From NCBI GenBank assembly GCA_964469215.1, contig CAYXYB010000001.1:186001-250000 (forward strand): a stretch of DNA of 64,000 nucleotides, given 5' to 3'. Source of the stretch: SKPS01 sp964469215. Its GTDB lineage: Bacteria > Bacteroidota > Bacteroidia > Bacteroidales > SKPS01. Positions 8,143 through 17,799 of the stretch are shown here, in pieces. Position 1 is the first letter of the stretch. Every line of letters starts with the position of its first letter. The translations under genes and the position numbers were made by a program. The notes under the pieces are model-generated. The model had not been told where the DNA came from. It was given only the letters and a program-made list of their open reading frames with translations, and did not search any database.

Positions 8143-10779
8143 TTACTTGAAATAGTGATCTCTGAAAAACGCCTTGTATTTATCGAAGTTTCTGTCTTTG
8201 AAGAAAATGGGGTAGTTGTCGGAAGATATGGCGAATATTACCGAATCACCTTCTGCATCTCTTCCTGTAAAAACCTTTTCATCCTTCAAGGCATTATAGT
8301 AAATCATAGCATCACGGGCATTTGTGAAAGAGCTTACAGTAAGCATTTCGTGAAAATCTGAAAGCACTGTAGAGCTTACGTTAAGGTTTTTGGGGCCGAA
8401 AGATTTTCTGTTGAAGTCGGCAACCTTTGTCTTTACCCTGTCGGCTTTGCCAAACTTGGAGTCAACAATTACAAGTACCAGATGAGTTTTATCTGCGTTG
8501 AAAGAGTATATCGAGTAATCAATTTTCTCAGTTTCACCGAGTGTATCTTCACCCTCTTTTTCTGTTTCCTCTTTCAATAATCCGAGCAGTTTTGAGGCAT
8601 GTTGACTTTCGGGTGTTTTTGGATATTTAGTAACAGTATTTTCGAGAGCAATAATATAAGCTTCCTTTCCATCGGTTTTTCCTGACATCATAGCCTTAAG
8701 GAGGCTGAGTTTAGGGTGGATGTCGGAAAACCCGGGTAAAGCAAGAGCTGAATCGACTCTTGTGCCAGCAACCTTATAATTACCCTGCTGGTAGAGTTCC
8801 CAGACCCGGCTGTAAAAATCTTTGTGTTTGTCGAATTCTTTAGCTCTTTTGACAAAATAATCGGGATCAGCGAGTATCATTGCATATTCATGGTCGGGGT
8901 ACTCTGTGGCAAGCCTTTTCTTGTATTGTGCAGCTTTATCATTAAATCCGAGTCGGATATATACCTGGTATAACTGGTAGTATGCCGGAGGTATCATCCC
9001 CCCTTTCGGAAATCTTGTTATCTGCTTCTCAAACGATTCTATTGAATTATCGTGGTCAGAGAGTTCATAGAAATAGATATACCCCATATTGTATAGTGCA
9101 CGTTCAATTTTAAGGTCAGAGATGGCAATTGCTTCAGGGGTAGTTGGTATGTTTTTCAGATAAAACTCGGGGTTTTTAAGTTGAGCTATAACGGCCTTGA
9201 TGCTGTCCTGCCTGAGGCTGTCGAGCAAGAGCTCCTCTTCTGTCATAAAACCGCCTCTCTTGTTAGAGATACGCCAAAGGTCTTCCAGCTTCCTGTCGCC
9301 CCATTTGTTGCGGAACTCCGAATAACCGAAGCTTCTTGTTGCAGGGTTGTCGAAATACCACTCACTGGTTGTTTTCTGCTGCTGCTGAAGGTTGCGGTTT
9401 TCCATCTCAAGGAATCCAAAATTCTGAAACTGCTGGCTCTCCTGCTCTTTAGCTGCCTCTTCTTTACGTGTTATTTCAGCAATGATACCGTTCACAATCC
9501 TCATCCTTTCGCTCGCAGGCATCTTGGCCAGACGCTGCAGACTATCCTGGGTATGCACTACCATGATGTTGTTCACCAACCGGCTCAGAACATCATGCTT
9601 TTTCATCAGTATATCGTAATTTGGATAGTCTTTCTGAAGATATGTAACAGCGCTGTCGTAATAGGCCTTTGCATCAGGATAGTTTTCGTACTTAAAAGAG
9701 AGATCGGCAAGCATAAGTGACGAGATTGCCTTCTGGTTCTGATTGGTGGTGGAATGAAAAACCGAGAGCTTCAGGTTTTTCATTGCCATGGTGTCGTTAT
9801 TTTCTTTGATGTAAACCTCAGCAAGAGAAAAGTACAACTGATCAAGGTATTCGATGTTCTTCTCATCCCTGATCATTTTTGCCAGGTATTTTTTTATGGT
9901 TCGTCCGTCACCTTTTTCGGATCGGAAGCAGCGGGCAAGGTTTATCTTGGCATTGAATGCCATCTCGTACTTAGGGTTTTTCCTTATCACCTTCCGGTAA
10001 AGCTTTGAAGCTTCTTCGCATTGTTCAAGCTGATGGTAAACCTGTGCAAGTATGTACATTGTCCTTGTCTGAACACTCTTCTTTCTGTTTAAACGTATTG
10101 CTACTTTCAGAGGTTCGACAGCAGCTTCAAGGTTACCTTGCTGAAGAAAATAATCTGCCTTAACAAGGGGGTACATCCTCTTCGCCCTGGGAGGCAACTC
10201 CTTTGCTTCCAGGCTTTTCTGTAATAAGCCCAGCAATGCCTCGTTCTCCTCGTAACGTTTCATCTGAGTGTTTGCCCTGGCTTTCCATAACATAGCATCA
10301 TAACGGGTAGGCTTATTCTTATACCTTGCTATAATGAAGTCGAAGTTCTGGTTGGCCATTTCGTACTCCATCTTGTAAAAATATGCCTGCCCTATCAGCA
10401 ACCAGCAGTCATCGATCCACCTGTTACGCTCCTGCCCCCTGATGTACATGGTGTGCTTCTGAATCTGAACGCCTGCTTTGCGAATGGCTACATCCATAAA
10501 ACTGTTAGCCGATGATGCAATAGTCTGGTCGCCCGTCTGAAAAACCCGCAGTATCATTGCGTAATCATCCGCATGACGTTCACGTATTTGGGAAACTCCC
10601 TCCTTCATACTCTCCCTGCCATTGAAATATCCGTTGTAATGGGTGGTTATACTGTGGTAATTGCGGTTCAGCCATGCATCCTTCTCTGTTGCACACCCCG
10701 CCAGAAAAAGCACCACCACCGGAACAATATATTTTAGAAGACGCCTGTATGATATCAATCTCATGAATAAAATGTTCAT
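8143..10779 (-). CDS. PorW/SprE-type TPR lipoprotein of the type IX secretion system
   Basis: A large (about 878-residue) tetratricopeptide lipoprotein. The signal is MRLISYRRLLKYIVPVVVLFLAGC with lipobox Cys, followed by the family hallmark ...LNRNYHSITTHYNGYFNG. TPR-like repeats fill the rest (for example AEVYIKENNDTMAMKNLKLSV, ALYNMGYIYFYELSDHDNSIESFEKQITRFP). PorW/SprE is needed for T9SS function and gliding in Bacteroidota; it links the inner motor with the outer-membrane translocon. The frame is open to a TTG at 10791, but ATGs at 10779 and 10764 are better starts; the latter gives the tightest signal peptide. The window also holds several T9SS cargo proteins, which fits. Family identity rests on N-terminal motif memory and architecture. 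Confidence 0.82.
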   Translation of the reverse strand: MNILFMRLISYRRLLKYIVPVVVLFLAGCATEKDAWLNRNYHSITTHYNGYFNGRESMKEGVSQIRERHADDYAMILRVFQTGDQTIASSANSFMDVAIRKAGVQIQKHTMYIRGQERNRWIDDCWLLIGQAYFYKMEYEMANQNFDFIIARYKNKPTRYDAMLWKARANTQMKRYEENEALLGLLQKSLEAKELPPRAKRMYPLVKADYFLQQGNLEAAVEPLKVAIRLNRKKSVQTRTMYILAQVYHQLEQCEEASKLYRKVIRKNPKYEMAFNAKINLARCFRSEKGDGRTIKKYLAKMIRDEKNIEYLDQLYFSLAEVYIKENNDTMAMKNLKLSVFHSTTNQNQKAISSLMLADLSFKYENYPDAKAYYDSAVTYLQKDYPNYDILMKKHDVLSRLVNNIMVVHTQDSLQRLAKMPASERMRIVNGIIAEITRKEEAAKEQESQQFQNFGFLEMENRNLQQQQKTTSEWYFDNPATRSFGYSEFRNKWGDRKLEDLWRISNKRGGFMTEEELLLDSLRQDSIKAVIAQLKNPEFYLKNIPTTPEAIAISDLKIERALYNMGYIYFYELSDHDNSIESFEKQITRFPKGGMIPPAYYQLYQVYIRLGFNDKAAQYKKRLATEYPDHEYAMILADPDYFVKRAKEFDKHKDFYSRVWELYQQGNYKVAGTRVDSALALPGFSDIHPKLSLLKAMMSGKTDGKEAYIIALENTVTKYPKTPESQHASKLLGLLKEETEKEGEDTLGETEKIDYSIYSFNADKTHLVLVIVDSKFGKADRVKTKVADFNRKSFGPKNLNVSSTVLSDFHEMLTVSSFTNARDAMIYYNALKDEKVFTGRDAEGDSVIFAISSDNYPIFFKDRNFDKYKAFFRDHYFK

Positions 10780-10884
10780 TAACTCAATCAAAATAAATTA
10801 CCTCAACCTTAAACTAAAAACATGCAAAAATATTTTATTTTCAAATGCATGGCAATCATTTCTTCTTTATGCTTGTTATTAGTT

Positions 10885-10892
10885 TACCTTTG
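10885..10892 (+). promoter_or_regulatory. -7 element upstream of the acyl-CoA synthetase
   Basis: TACCTTTG matches TAnnTTTG and lies 28 bp before the ATG of the AMP-binding enzyme. No exact TTTG -33 box is seen. Confidence 0.55.
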
Positions 10893-10920
10893 CCGCCAAT
10901 AAATATGGCAGAAATTAAAT

Positions 10921-12534
10921 ATGAAGAAATCACATAATATACCTTCAATCCTGCAAGAAACTGCTTCAAAACATCCTGATGCAGCAGCTTTAAGGTTTGT
11001 TGGAGAAGAGATCATTACTTACTGTCATTTTCTGGGCAGGGTTGAAGATCTGGCTGCGAGGCTCATCTCTAAAGGTATCACCAAAGGTGACCGTATAGCA
11101 ATCCTTTCCCACAACATGCCTCAATGGGCAGTAGCCTATTTTGGAATTACGGCGACTGGAGCAATTGCAGTGCCATTAATGCCTGAATTCAAATCTAATG
11201 AGATTGCCAGCATCATTACCCATTCGGAAGCAAAGCTGGTTTTCGTGTCAAGACAACTTCATCCAAATATTCCCGGTGAACTGCAATCGGTGATTCTGGA
11301 GGATCTGGATAATTTCATAGCTCCGGATGGTGCTGAACCTCTAACATCATTCAAGATAGGTGATGTCGCTACCGATGTTGATGATCTTGCTTCGATAATA
11401 TACACCTCCGGTACCACAGGGGATCCCAAAGGTGTAATGCTCAGCCACGGCAACATCCTGTTTACTGTTGAACGCTCAGCAATAATACAACCGGTAGCTC
11501 CTGACGACAGATTTCTTTCAGTGCTTCCTTTGTCACATATTTATGAATTCTCTTTAGGTCTGATACTTCCGGTGATGTTCGGTGCTTCGGTATCGTATCT
11601 GCACAAACCCCCAACTGCTCCGGTTCTTTTACCTGCGCTTGCCGAGGTTAAGCCTACCATAATGCTGACTGTACCATTGCTGATAGAGAAGGTTTTCTGG
11701 AAAAGTGTTCATCCAAAGCTTACATCCTCACCCATAACCAAAGCTCTTTATCGAACACCCCTTTTCAGGAAGCTGCTCCATAAAATTGCAGGCCGTAAGG
11801 TTTACAAAACTTTTGGTGGATGTCTGAAATTTTACGGAATTGGTGGTTCTAAACTTGATCCGAGGGTTGAACTGTTTCTTCGAGATGCTGGTTTTCCATA
11901 TGCAATAGGATATGGCCTCACCGAAACCTCGCCATTACTTGCAGGAGGTAGCCCCGGCAATTTTCAGTTCCAGTCGACGGGGACTGCCATGAAGGATGTT
12001 GAACTTCGTTTGCATAATCCCGACCCTGTGACTAACCTGGGGGAAATCCAGGCACGTGGGGCTAATGTTATGAAAGGTTATTACAAAAACCCTGAACTAA
12101 CCGCTGCAGTTTTCGAAGATGAAAACTGGTTTAAAACTGGCGACCTCGGGTACTTCGACAAAAAGGGGAACCTGCATATAAAAGGGCGTATCAAGAATAC
12201 CATCATTGGCGCCAATGGAAAGAATATCTTCCCCGAAGAGATCGAGAATGTTATCAACAACCTGAAATATGTTAAGGAATCACTTGTTCTGGAAAGTAAA
12301 GGTAAATTAGTAGGCCTCGTACATCCCGATTATGAAGCTATAGAGGCTAATTTCAGGCAGATGAGAGAGGATGCAGAACAACTGAGGGAGAATATTGAGA
12401 TGATGCTGAAGGATATTCAAAAACAGGTAAATAATCAAGTGAATAAGTTTTCTCGGTTACAGGCAATACTGGAGCAGCCTGTCCCCTTTGAACGAACCCC
12501 CTCCCATAAGATCAAACGTTTTCTGTATCAGTAG
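10921..12534 (+). CDS. AMP-forming long-chain acyl-CoA synthetase family protein
   Basis: A 537-residue member of the ANL adenylating family, which activates a carboxylic (probably fatty) acid to an acyl-adenylate and then to CoA thioester. Motifs are the P-loop-like YTSGTTGDPKGVM (about 160-172), the adenine-binding GYGLTETSP, the KTGDLGYFDKKGNLHIKGR hinge, and a C-terminal SHKIKRF carrying the candidate catalytic lysine. It resembles bacterial FadD/long-chain ligases that lack membrane segments. It is a single gene with its own promoter, convergent with the DegT gene 56 bp away. Substrate cannot be read from sequence. Confidence 0.92.
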   Translation: MKKSHNIPSILQETASKHPDAAALRFVGEEIITYCHFLGRVEDLAARLISKGITKGDRIAILSHNMPQWAVAYFGITATGAIAVPLMPEFKSNEIASIITHSEAKLVFVSRQLHPNIPGELQSVILEDLDNFIAPDGAEPLTSFKIGDVATDVDDLASIIYTSGTTGDPKGVMLSHGNILFTVERSAIIQPVAPDDRFLSVLPLSHIYEFSLGLILPVMFGASVSYLHKPPTAPVLLPALAEVKPTIMLTVPLLIEKVFWKSVHPKLTSSPITKALYRTPLFRKLLHKIAGRKVYKTFGGCLKFYGIGGSKLDPRVELFLRDAGFPYAIGYGLTETSPLLAGGSPGNFQFQSTGTAMKDVELRLHNPDPVTNLGEIQARGANVMKGYYKNPELTAAVFEDENWFKTGDLGYFDKKGNLHIKGRIKNTIIGANGKNIFPEEIENVINNLKYVKESLVLESKGKLVGLVHPDYEAIEANFRQMREDAEQLRENIEMMLKDIQKQVNNQVNKFSRLQAILEQPVPFERTPSHKIKRFLYQ

Positions 12535-12590
12535 GTCAATGAGATTCAGCAGTAATCACCCCCGTTACCGGCAGTTATTCCTGAACGGCA

Positions 12591-13724
12591 TTATTTGAAA
12601 ATGCTATGGATAATGTTTCTGATCCTTTCTTTTTCTTCTTCGATAAGGTTGCTACTGCTAGGGAGGCACACTCCTGTGTTGAAGATCTCTTCAGAAATGC
12701 CATTGGTAAATGCGGGATAATTCATAAAGACGGGCTGAAGGTGCATCGGCTTCCAGATATGGCGTGATTCAACATTGTCTTCGGCCATTTTTTGTATCAG
12801 GTCAAGATGTGTAACCCCTCCTGTTTGTTTAGGATCGATGGTGATGCAGGTAAGCCAGTGGTTTGTGTAAGCTCCTTCATACTCTTCCAGGAAGGTGATG
12901 CCCCGGATATCATGAAAAACCTCTTTGTAAAATCTGAAATTTCTTCGTCTGGCTTCCACCCTGCTGTCGAGAACCTGAAGCTGCCCCCTGCCAATACCGG
13001 CAACAACATTGCTCATGCGGTAGTTGTAACCGATATGGCTGTGCTGGTACCAGGGGGCTTTGTCGCGGGCCTGTGTTGCCAGGAACCTGGCATTTATTAT
13101 AAAGTCTTCGTTATCCGACAACAATGCTCCACCACCCGAGGTGGTAATTATCTTATTTCCGTTAAATGAGAGAATCCCCATACTTCCGAATGTTCCGGTA
13201 TTCATGCCTTTGTAAAGACTACCCAGCGACTCAGCCGCATCCTCAACAAGGGGTATACTGTAACTGTCGGCAATCTCCTTCAAAATATCAATCCTTGCAG
13301 GCATGCCGTATATATGAACCACTATTATTGCTGCCGGCTTTCTGCCAGTTTTAGTTATCCGTTCTTCGATCGCCTGCATTAACAGAGCTGGATCCATGTT
13401 CCAGGTCTCAGACTCAGAATCAACAAAAACAGGTAGAGCACCAAGATAAACGATCGGGTTCACCGTGGCCGAAAAGGTAAAGGAGGATACAATGACCTCA
13501 TCCCCGGGTTTAATTCCAAGGTTGATAAGAGCAAGATGGATGGCAGCAGTGCCTGAAGAGACTGCCGCTACATGCTTCACGCCAAGCTTTCCGGCCAGTT
13601 CAGCCTCAAAGGCATCAACATTTGGCCCTATCGGAGCAATCCAGTTCTGCTCAAACGCCTCTTCGATGTACTTCATCTCGCTGCCGCCCATATGTGGCGA
13701 TGAAAGGTATATTCGGGGTTTCAT
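12591..13724 (-). CDS. DegT/DnrJ/EryC1 (EpsN/PglE-like) sugar aminotransferase
   Basis: A PLP-dependent sugar aminotransferase of 377 residues. The N-terminus (IYLSSPHMGG...EAFEQNWIAPIGPNVDAFE) strongly resembles EpsN/PglE enzymes that transaminate UDP-4-keto sugars on the way to bacillosamine-type aminosugars. The lysine that binds PLP is in LSFNGNKIITTSGGG, and the SSGTAAIHLAL and VEDAAESLGS segments line the cofactor site. It is the last gene of a minus-strand unit running PqqD-like, HprK-GT2, esterase, phosphosugar transferase, DegT. With the adjacent phosphosugar transferase it probably supplies the first sugar of a lipid-linked glycan. The dehydratase and acetyltransferase expected for bacillosamine are not nearby. 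Confidence 0.88.
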   Translation of the reverse strand: MKPRIYLSSPHMGGSEMKYIEEAFEQNWIAPIGPNVDAFEAELAGKLGVKHVAAVSSGTAAIHLALINLGIKPGDEVIVSSFTFSATVNPIVYLGALPVFVDSESETWNMDPALLMQAIEERITKTGRKPAAIIVVHIYGMPARIDILKEIADSYSIPLVEDAAESLGSLYKGMNTGTFGSMGILSFNGNKIITTSGGGALLSDNEDFIINARFLATQARDKAPWYQHSHIGYNYRMSNVVAGIGRGQLQVLDSRVEARRRNFRFYKEVFHDIRGITFLEEYEGAYTNHWLTCITIDPKQTGGVTHLDLIQKMAEDNVESRHIWKPMHLQPVFMNYPAFTNGISEEIFNTGVCLPSSSNLIEEEKERIRNIIHSIFK

Positions 13725-13766
13725 TGGATATGTTTTATTATTTGATAAGATGATATTTCTACGACT

Positions 13767-14384
13767 TCAGCAATCAGAAACTGTGGTTTGTTCCTTTCGA
13801 TTATTGAAAAACGTTTCAAAAATGATCCGTAAATCCAGCAGAAGGTTCTGTTTGTAGTAATATTCGAGGTTGATTTTTACCTTGTCGGGGAATATCACCT
13901 CATCGTTGTAACTTTTCGGGTCGTGGACCGATGCGAGGAGCTCCTCTTCGCCGGCATATTTGAGGGTGGCGGGGCCGGTTATTCCGGGCCGTAGTTCCAG
14001 GATCTTCCTCTCCTCCCCCTCAAGCATGTCGGCATAACCGGGAACATCGGGCCGTGGCCCCACAAAACTCATCTGCCCCCAAAGCACATTCAGCAACTCT
14101 GGAAGCTCGTCCAGCTTGTACCTGCGCAGAAAAGCTCCGGTGGGGGTTATTCTGCTGTCGCCCTTTACACTCACCGAATTTATACCATCGTTGATACGCA
14201 TGGTGCGGAATTTTATCATCCGGAACAACCTGCCACGCCTGCCAACACGCTTTTGATCGAAAAAAACCGGCCACCCGTCAGATATCAATATCAATATAAA
14301 CAAAAAAAATAACAGCGGCAAAAGCAACACCAACCCGATGAGTGCAAAGATCCTGTCGAATATATATTTTACCAGTCTGTTCAA
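13767..14384 (-). CDS. Bacterial sugar transferase (PglC/WcaJ-like phosphoglycosyl transferase)
   Basis: A monotopic phosphoglycosyl transferase of 205 residues: one N-terminal hydrophobic re-entrant helix (IFALIGLVLLLPLLFFLFIL), then KFRTM, DELPELLNVLWGQMSFVGPRPDVP and RPGITGPATLKY, all family motifs. Enzymes of this size transfer a sugar phosphate to undecaprenyl phosphate to start a glycan. It lies 42 bp before the DegT aminotransferase and 22 bp after the esterase. The product could be an O-antigen-like, exopolysaccharide or protein-linked glycan. Confidence 0.93.
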   Translation of the reverse strand: MNRLVKYIFDRIFALIGLVLLLPLLFFLFILILISDGWPVFFDQKRVGRRGRLFRMIKFRTMRINDGINSVSVKGDSRITPTGAFLRRYKLDELPELLNVLWGQMSFVGPRPDVPGYADMLEGEERKILELRPGITGPATLKYAGEEELLASVHDPKSYNDEVIFPDKVKINLEYYYKQNLLLDLRIIFETFFNNRKEQTTVSDC

Positions 14385-14406
14385 TTCAATTGCTATATTC
14401 GGTTAT

Positions 14407-15435
14407 TTATCTGTTTATCAATGCCTTTCCGATGAAGATGACACCTCCCTCTTCATCAACAACTCTCACAAGGTATATTCCCTCTGAAAGATATCCGACC
14501 GGAACTGTAAGTTTGTCGTCACGGAAGGTGATATGACTTATCACTTCACCGGTAATGTTGATGATCATTAGCGATTTCAGTCTTGTGGGAGCAAATCCTT
14601 TTATGGTGAGAAAATCATTTGCCGGGTTTGGAAAGATGCCGATATCATTTACCAAAATCGTCTCACCTGTTCCTGTTGATGGTTTGGTAACATGATCCCA
14701 GCATGAACGGACAATAGTCTGTGGTGGAAGGTTGTGAGTCCCGGCAGGATCTTCGATAAATATTGCATCTCCACCGGTATTGTTGAGTTTGGTCGCAGCT
14801 TTGCTTGCAAGTGTCAGATACGGCTCAGTCAAACCCAAATTATATTCACCCGATCCGGCGGTTATACAAGCCATCAGCTTCCATGAATTGCCATAGTTGT
14901 ATTTATGCTGGCAGTGGGTTGGGTCAGTACAGGTGTTGTTGATATCGGCGGTGTTGTAAAAGCCTGGGCTGTGGGCTATGATCCCTTTCAGGTAGTCTGC
15001 TTCATCAAGGCCATGAAGATAAGCACTCTTCCCTCCAAAGGAAAATCCCTGGGCAATGACCATGTTAGTGTCAATATTGTAAGTTGCTTTCAGATGGTTG
15101 ATTATGGCTGAAATTATTTTGAAGTCCTCAGTGCCTGCGAACCAACTTGTACTAGCTGTTCCTTCGTTTGGGCATGCAAGAATAACTTTCCCGTAATAGG
15201 AATTGGTGGCATAATAGTTTATCCCCTGTATATAGTTATTGGGTGAATCACCAAGACCGTGAAAACCTATAACCAGGGCATATCTGTTAGAAGCATTATA
15301 GCTTGCAGGCACCAGAACCCGGAGGCTCCGGTTCTGTAGCCCGCTGCTGTTCGTCCAACTAAACTGGGTGGTAAAATAACCGGTCTGCTGTCCTGTAACT
15401 GCATAACCGGCGAACAGCAGCAGAAAAATGGTCAT
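14407..15435 (-). CDS. Secreted PHB-depolymerase-like esterase with T9SS sorting domain
   Basis: A 342-residue secreted alpha/beta hydrolase. The start is the ATG at 15435 (MTIFLLLFAGYAVTGQ signal peptide); the longer frame would overlap the upstream stop. The catalytic domain shows an oxyanion-type HGLGDSPNNY segment, the nucleophile elbow GFSFGGKS, and a GTHNLP histidine, as in esterase/PHB-depolymerase proteins. The C-terminal about 80 residues (FPNPANDFLTIKG ... GIYLVRVVDEEGG) are a T9SS type A sorting domain, so the protein should be exported and probably anchored at the surface. It stands between the HprK-GT2 gene and the sugar transferase, which may be only positional. Confidence 0.85.
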   Translation of the reverse strand: MTIFLLLFAGYAVTGQQTGYFTTQFSWTNSSGLQNRSLRVLVPASYNASNRYALVIGFHGLGDSPNNYIQGINYYATNSYYGKVILACPNEGTASTSWFAGTEDFKIISAIINHLKATYNIDTNMVIAQGFSFGGKSAYLHGLDEADYLKGIIAHSPGFYNTADINNTCTDPTHCQHKYNYGNSWKLMACITAGSGEYNLGLTEPYLTLASKAATKLNNTGGDAIFIEDPAGTHNLPPQTIVRSCWDHVTKPSTGTGETILVNDIGIFPNPANDFLTIKGFAPTRLKSLMIINITGEVISHITFRDDKLTVPVGYLSEGIYLVRVVDEEGGVIFIGKALINR

Positions 15436-15506
15436 GGTTTTTCTCACGATTGTCAGGATTGAATTTTTATGGATACAACTCAACAGACACTCAGGCACAA
15501 AGATAA

Positions 15507-17315
15507 TCAATAACTGCTTTCACCGCGCCTCATTCTGTCCAAAGCCTTTTTGAATACCACCAGTGTGTTGAGTTCAATAAGATCTTTTCCATCGGTCATA
15601 TTTTCTCCATGCCTTCTTACTATGAGGGACACCCTGTCGAGCCATTTCATGTTTATCTCAAGTTCGGTTGCCCTCATATACCAGTCGGAATCTTCAGCAA
15701 ATTTCATTGAGGCATCAAAAAGGCCAACTTTTCTAAAAACCTCTTTCCTGTATAACGCTGCTCCTATATATGCAGGGTAAGACTCCTCGGGTTTTCCATA
15801 GGGTTCAAATTCATCGGTTTCCGGGTTCAGTTTCATCATTTGTGCATAACCCCTTACCACATCAACCTCCGGGTTTTGCATCATGAAATCAACAAGGTGG
15901 TTAAGGTTATCATCGGGGAAAAGGTCATCGGCATCGAGAAAGGCTATCAAATCGCCTGACGCATCCCTTATCCCCCTGTTCCTGGCAAAGGCAGGGCCAT
16001 CGTTGCCGTACCAGAAGTAGCGGATGTCAACATTCAGCTCCTTCTCTGCCTTTTTAACGACACCATCGGTATCATCTGTTGAGCCGTCGTTTATTATCAA
16101 AATCTCAAGAGCAGGATAACCCTGAGAAACAAGGTTCTCAATGGCATCGCGGATATATTTTTCACCGTTATAAACCGGTATCACCACACTAACAAGGGGC
16201 TTGTCAATGATTGAATCTATCCGCGAGGTTTTATCGGCTGCGATGTATTTACCCGGTTCGTTTAAATAATTTCTGATGAGTTCAGGCAACTGCCGCAGGT
16301 CACTTCCGGCATCGAGGCCGAAGCAGGGGAGTCTTTTTATCAATTCACTGATAAAAAGATGTGTATGCCTGCCAACATTTGGCAACTGCGACATCGTCGA
16401 AAACCCCATTGCCCTCTGAAGTTTCCAGAATTCTACCTCTGAAAGAGAGCTGTCACTGCCAATATGGATGGCCGGAAGCATGATCCCCTTCAATGGAAGC
16501 CGGTCAACGATAAACTCCCTGAAATGCGGGAACAAATACATTACCGCCTTCTCATGACTCAGCTTTTCAGGATTTATGCATATCCCGGCCAGCTCAGGGA
16601 AGCGTTCCAGGTCAATGGCATTTATTTTGGCAGTATTGTAAAGAGAACTAACAAAAGGTTCTGGGTCAAGTCCTGCAATTATGTAATCATCAGACAAATA
16701 GAACATGCCATCCCTCAGGCAGGTGATTGCTGTGGTGGATTTTCCTATTCCCCCTTTGCCGGTAACCATTACAGCACCTTTTTCGGTGCCGATTGCTGCA
16801 GCATGGATAAGCTGCATTCCTTTCGACTCCAGCCACCAGTGAAAAAGGGTCCGCAACGGGGACGAAAACACCCAATAAGGAAACCTTTCTGTTGTTTCAA
16901 CCCAGTAAACGCCAATCCTTTTTTGCAGATCCATAACATTGACCGAAAAATCGCTCCAGTGGAAAGCAGTTTTGTATCTCTCACCATAGAAGCCCCAGAT
17001 ATCACCTCTGTCAGTAAAATCCTCAATACCAACAGGATGTGGCACCATTTCCACTGCTGTAGATTCTGTATCCCATACACACAATGTCAAATCGGGATTT
17101 TCTATGGGTTCGATTCTCAAGTGCCCGAGTGCGGGTGTCATTATACCCGTCATCTTACTACCGGCAAACCTTATGCAAACCGTGAAACCGGCAATCCTGA
17201 AAAAATACCTCTCCTCACCGGCCACCGAAACCGCTTTTTCAAAACAGAGGTAAACGTTTTCATAATATTCTCCCTGCTCCTCTTCACTTCTTATTGATCT
17301 GTGCCATCTCACCAT
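15507..17315 (-). CDS. Fusion of HPr-kinase-like domain with family 2 glycosyltransferase
   Basis: A 602-residue two-domain protein. Residues about 1-365 resemble HPr kinase-related proteins: a beta-rich N-terminal part, LIHAAAIG (169-176), a complete P-loop TGKGGIGKST (185-194) and LSDD (207-210), the pattern of HprK/PEP-carboxykinase-like kinases. Residues about 374-600 are a GT-A family 2 glycosyltransferase (SVVIPVYNGEKYI, INDGSTDDT, DADD at 461-464). The gene begins 1 bp after the PqqD-like gene, so the two are coupled. HprK-related kinases paired with PqqD-like proteins are known from the HPr-rel-A group found with exosortase systems; the direct fusion to GT2 is what is odd here. I infer a kinase and glycosyl transfer step on a shared, PqqD-presented substrate; none is identified. 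Confidence 0.85.
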   Translation of the reverse strand: MVRWHRSIRSEEEQGEYYENVYLCFEKAVSVAGEERYFFRIAGFTVCIRFAGSKMTGIMTPALGHLRIEPIENPDLTLCVWDTESTAVEMVPHPVGIEDFTDRGDIWGFYGERYKTAFHWSDFSVNVMDLQKRIGVYWVETTERFPYWVFSSPLRTLFHWWLESKGMQLIHAAAIGTEKGAVMVTGKGGIGKSTTAITCLRDGMFYLSDDYIIAGLDPEPFVSSLYNTAKINAIDLERFPELAGICINPEKLSHEKAVMYLFPHFREFIVDRLPLKGIMLPAIHIGSDSSLSEVEFWKLQRAMGFSTMSQLPNVGRHTHLFISELIKRLPCFGLDAGSDLRQLPELIRNYLNEPGKYIAADKTSRIDSIIDKPLVSVVIPVYNGEKYIRDAIENLVSQGYPALEILIINDGSTDDTDGVVKKAEKELNVDIRYFWYGNDGPAFARNRGIRDASGDLIAFLDADDLFPDDNLNHLVDFMMQNPEVDVVRGYAQMMKLNPETDEFEPYGKPEESYPAYIGAALYRKEVFRKVGLFDASMKFAEDSDWYMRATELEINMKWLDRVSLIVRRHGENMTDGKDLIELNTLVVFKKALDRMRRGESSY

Positions 17316-17316
17316 C

Positions 17317-17736
17317 CTAAATCTCCTTTACTCCGCACGGATGTGCATATTTTTCCTGTATATTTTTGTATGAATGAAGAATCACCTCACTTACCCTTAT
17401 CTCCCCAGCAGCTATTCTCTCCCTGAAATTATCAAGATATGGAGTGTTTTCCTGCGAGGGTTCATCACAAACCAACGATAACCCCTCTGCCAGTAACTCC
17501 CTAAAAACAGCACCTGCCGAATACACAACACTTTTATCAGGTACAGGTGTCAGGTTGGCAATCATTCCGGTAAAGGTTCCAACAGGGATACGGTTTATGA
17601 CGCACTCCCAGGCAAGAACACCAAGATTGTCGAGGCTGAAATAATTTCCATTCGACAGGTTCAGCAGTATGAATTCCCCGTCAATTCTCTGGAAAATAAT
17701 ATCTTCGTTGTTCGGTTTATATGTATCTTTTACCAT
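17317..17736 (-). CDS. PqqD-like (RRE-fold) protein, copy 1
   Basis: A 139-residue protein whose first about 90 residues follow the PqqD pattern: FQRIDGEFILLNLSNGNYFSLDNLG, then a helical region. PqqD folds (RiPP recognition elements) bind leader peptides and present them to modifying enzymes. The C-terminal about 45 residues are an extra tail without a recognised domain. It is the first gene of the unit, 1 bp before the HprK-GT2 fusion, with a TAAATTTG -7 element upstream. No precursor-like ORF lies next to it, so the partner peptide is unknown. Confidence 0.8.
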   Translation of the reverse strand: MVKDTYKPNNEDIIFQRIDGEFILLNLSNGNYFSLDNLGVLAWECVINRIPVGTFTGMIANLTPVPDKSVVYSAGAVFRELLAEGLSLVCDEPSQENTPYLDNFRERIAAGEIRVSEVILHSYKNIQEKYAHPCGVKEI

Positions 17737-17777
17737 GTCGATTGTCTGAACCGGTCTGCTTGATTGATTCGGGGAGG

Positions 17778-17785
17778 CAAATTTA
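17778..17785 (-). promoter_or_regulatory. -7 element of the PqqD1/HprK-GT2 unit
   Basis: Minus strand TAAATTTG matches TAnnTTTG, 42 bp before the PqqD copy 1 ATG. It is divergent with, and within 20 bp of, the methyltransferase promoter, so the two could be co-regulated. Confidence 0.5.
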
Positions 17786-17799
17786 GCAATATTTATCTC

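Noticed and set aside
16464..17297. A 277-codon plus-strand ORF
   Set aside because: It lies wholly opposite the HprK-GT2 fusion, has no recognisable domain, and its composition mirrors the coding strand; a shadow.
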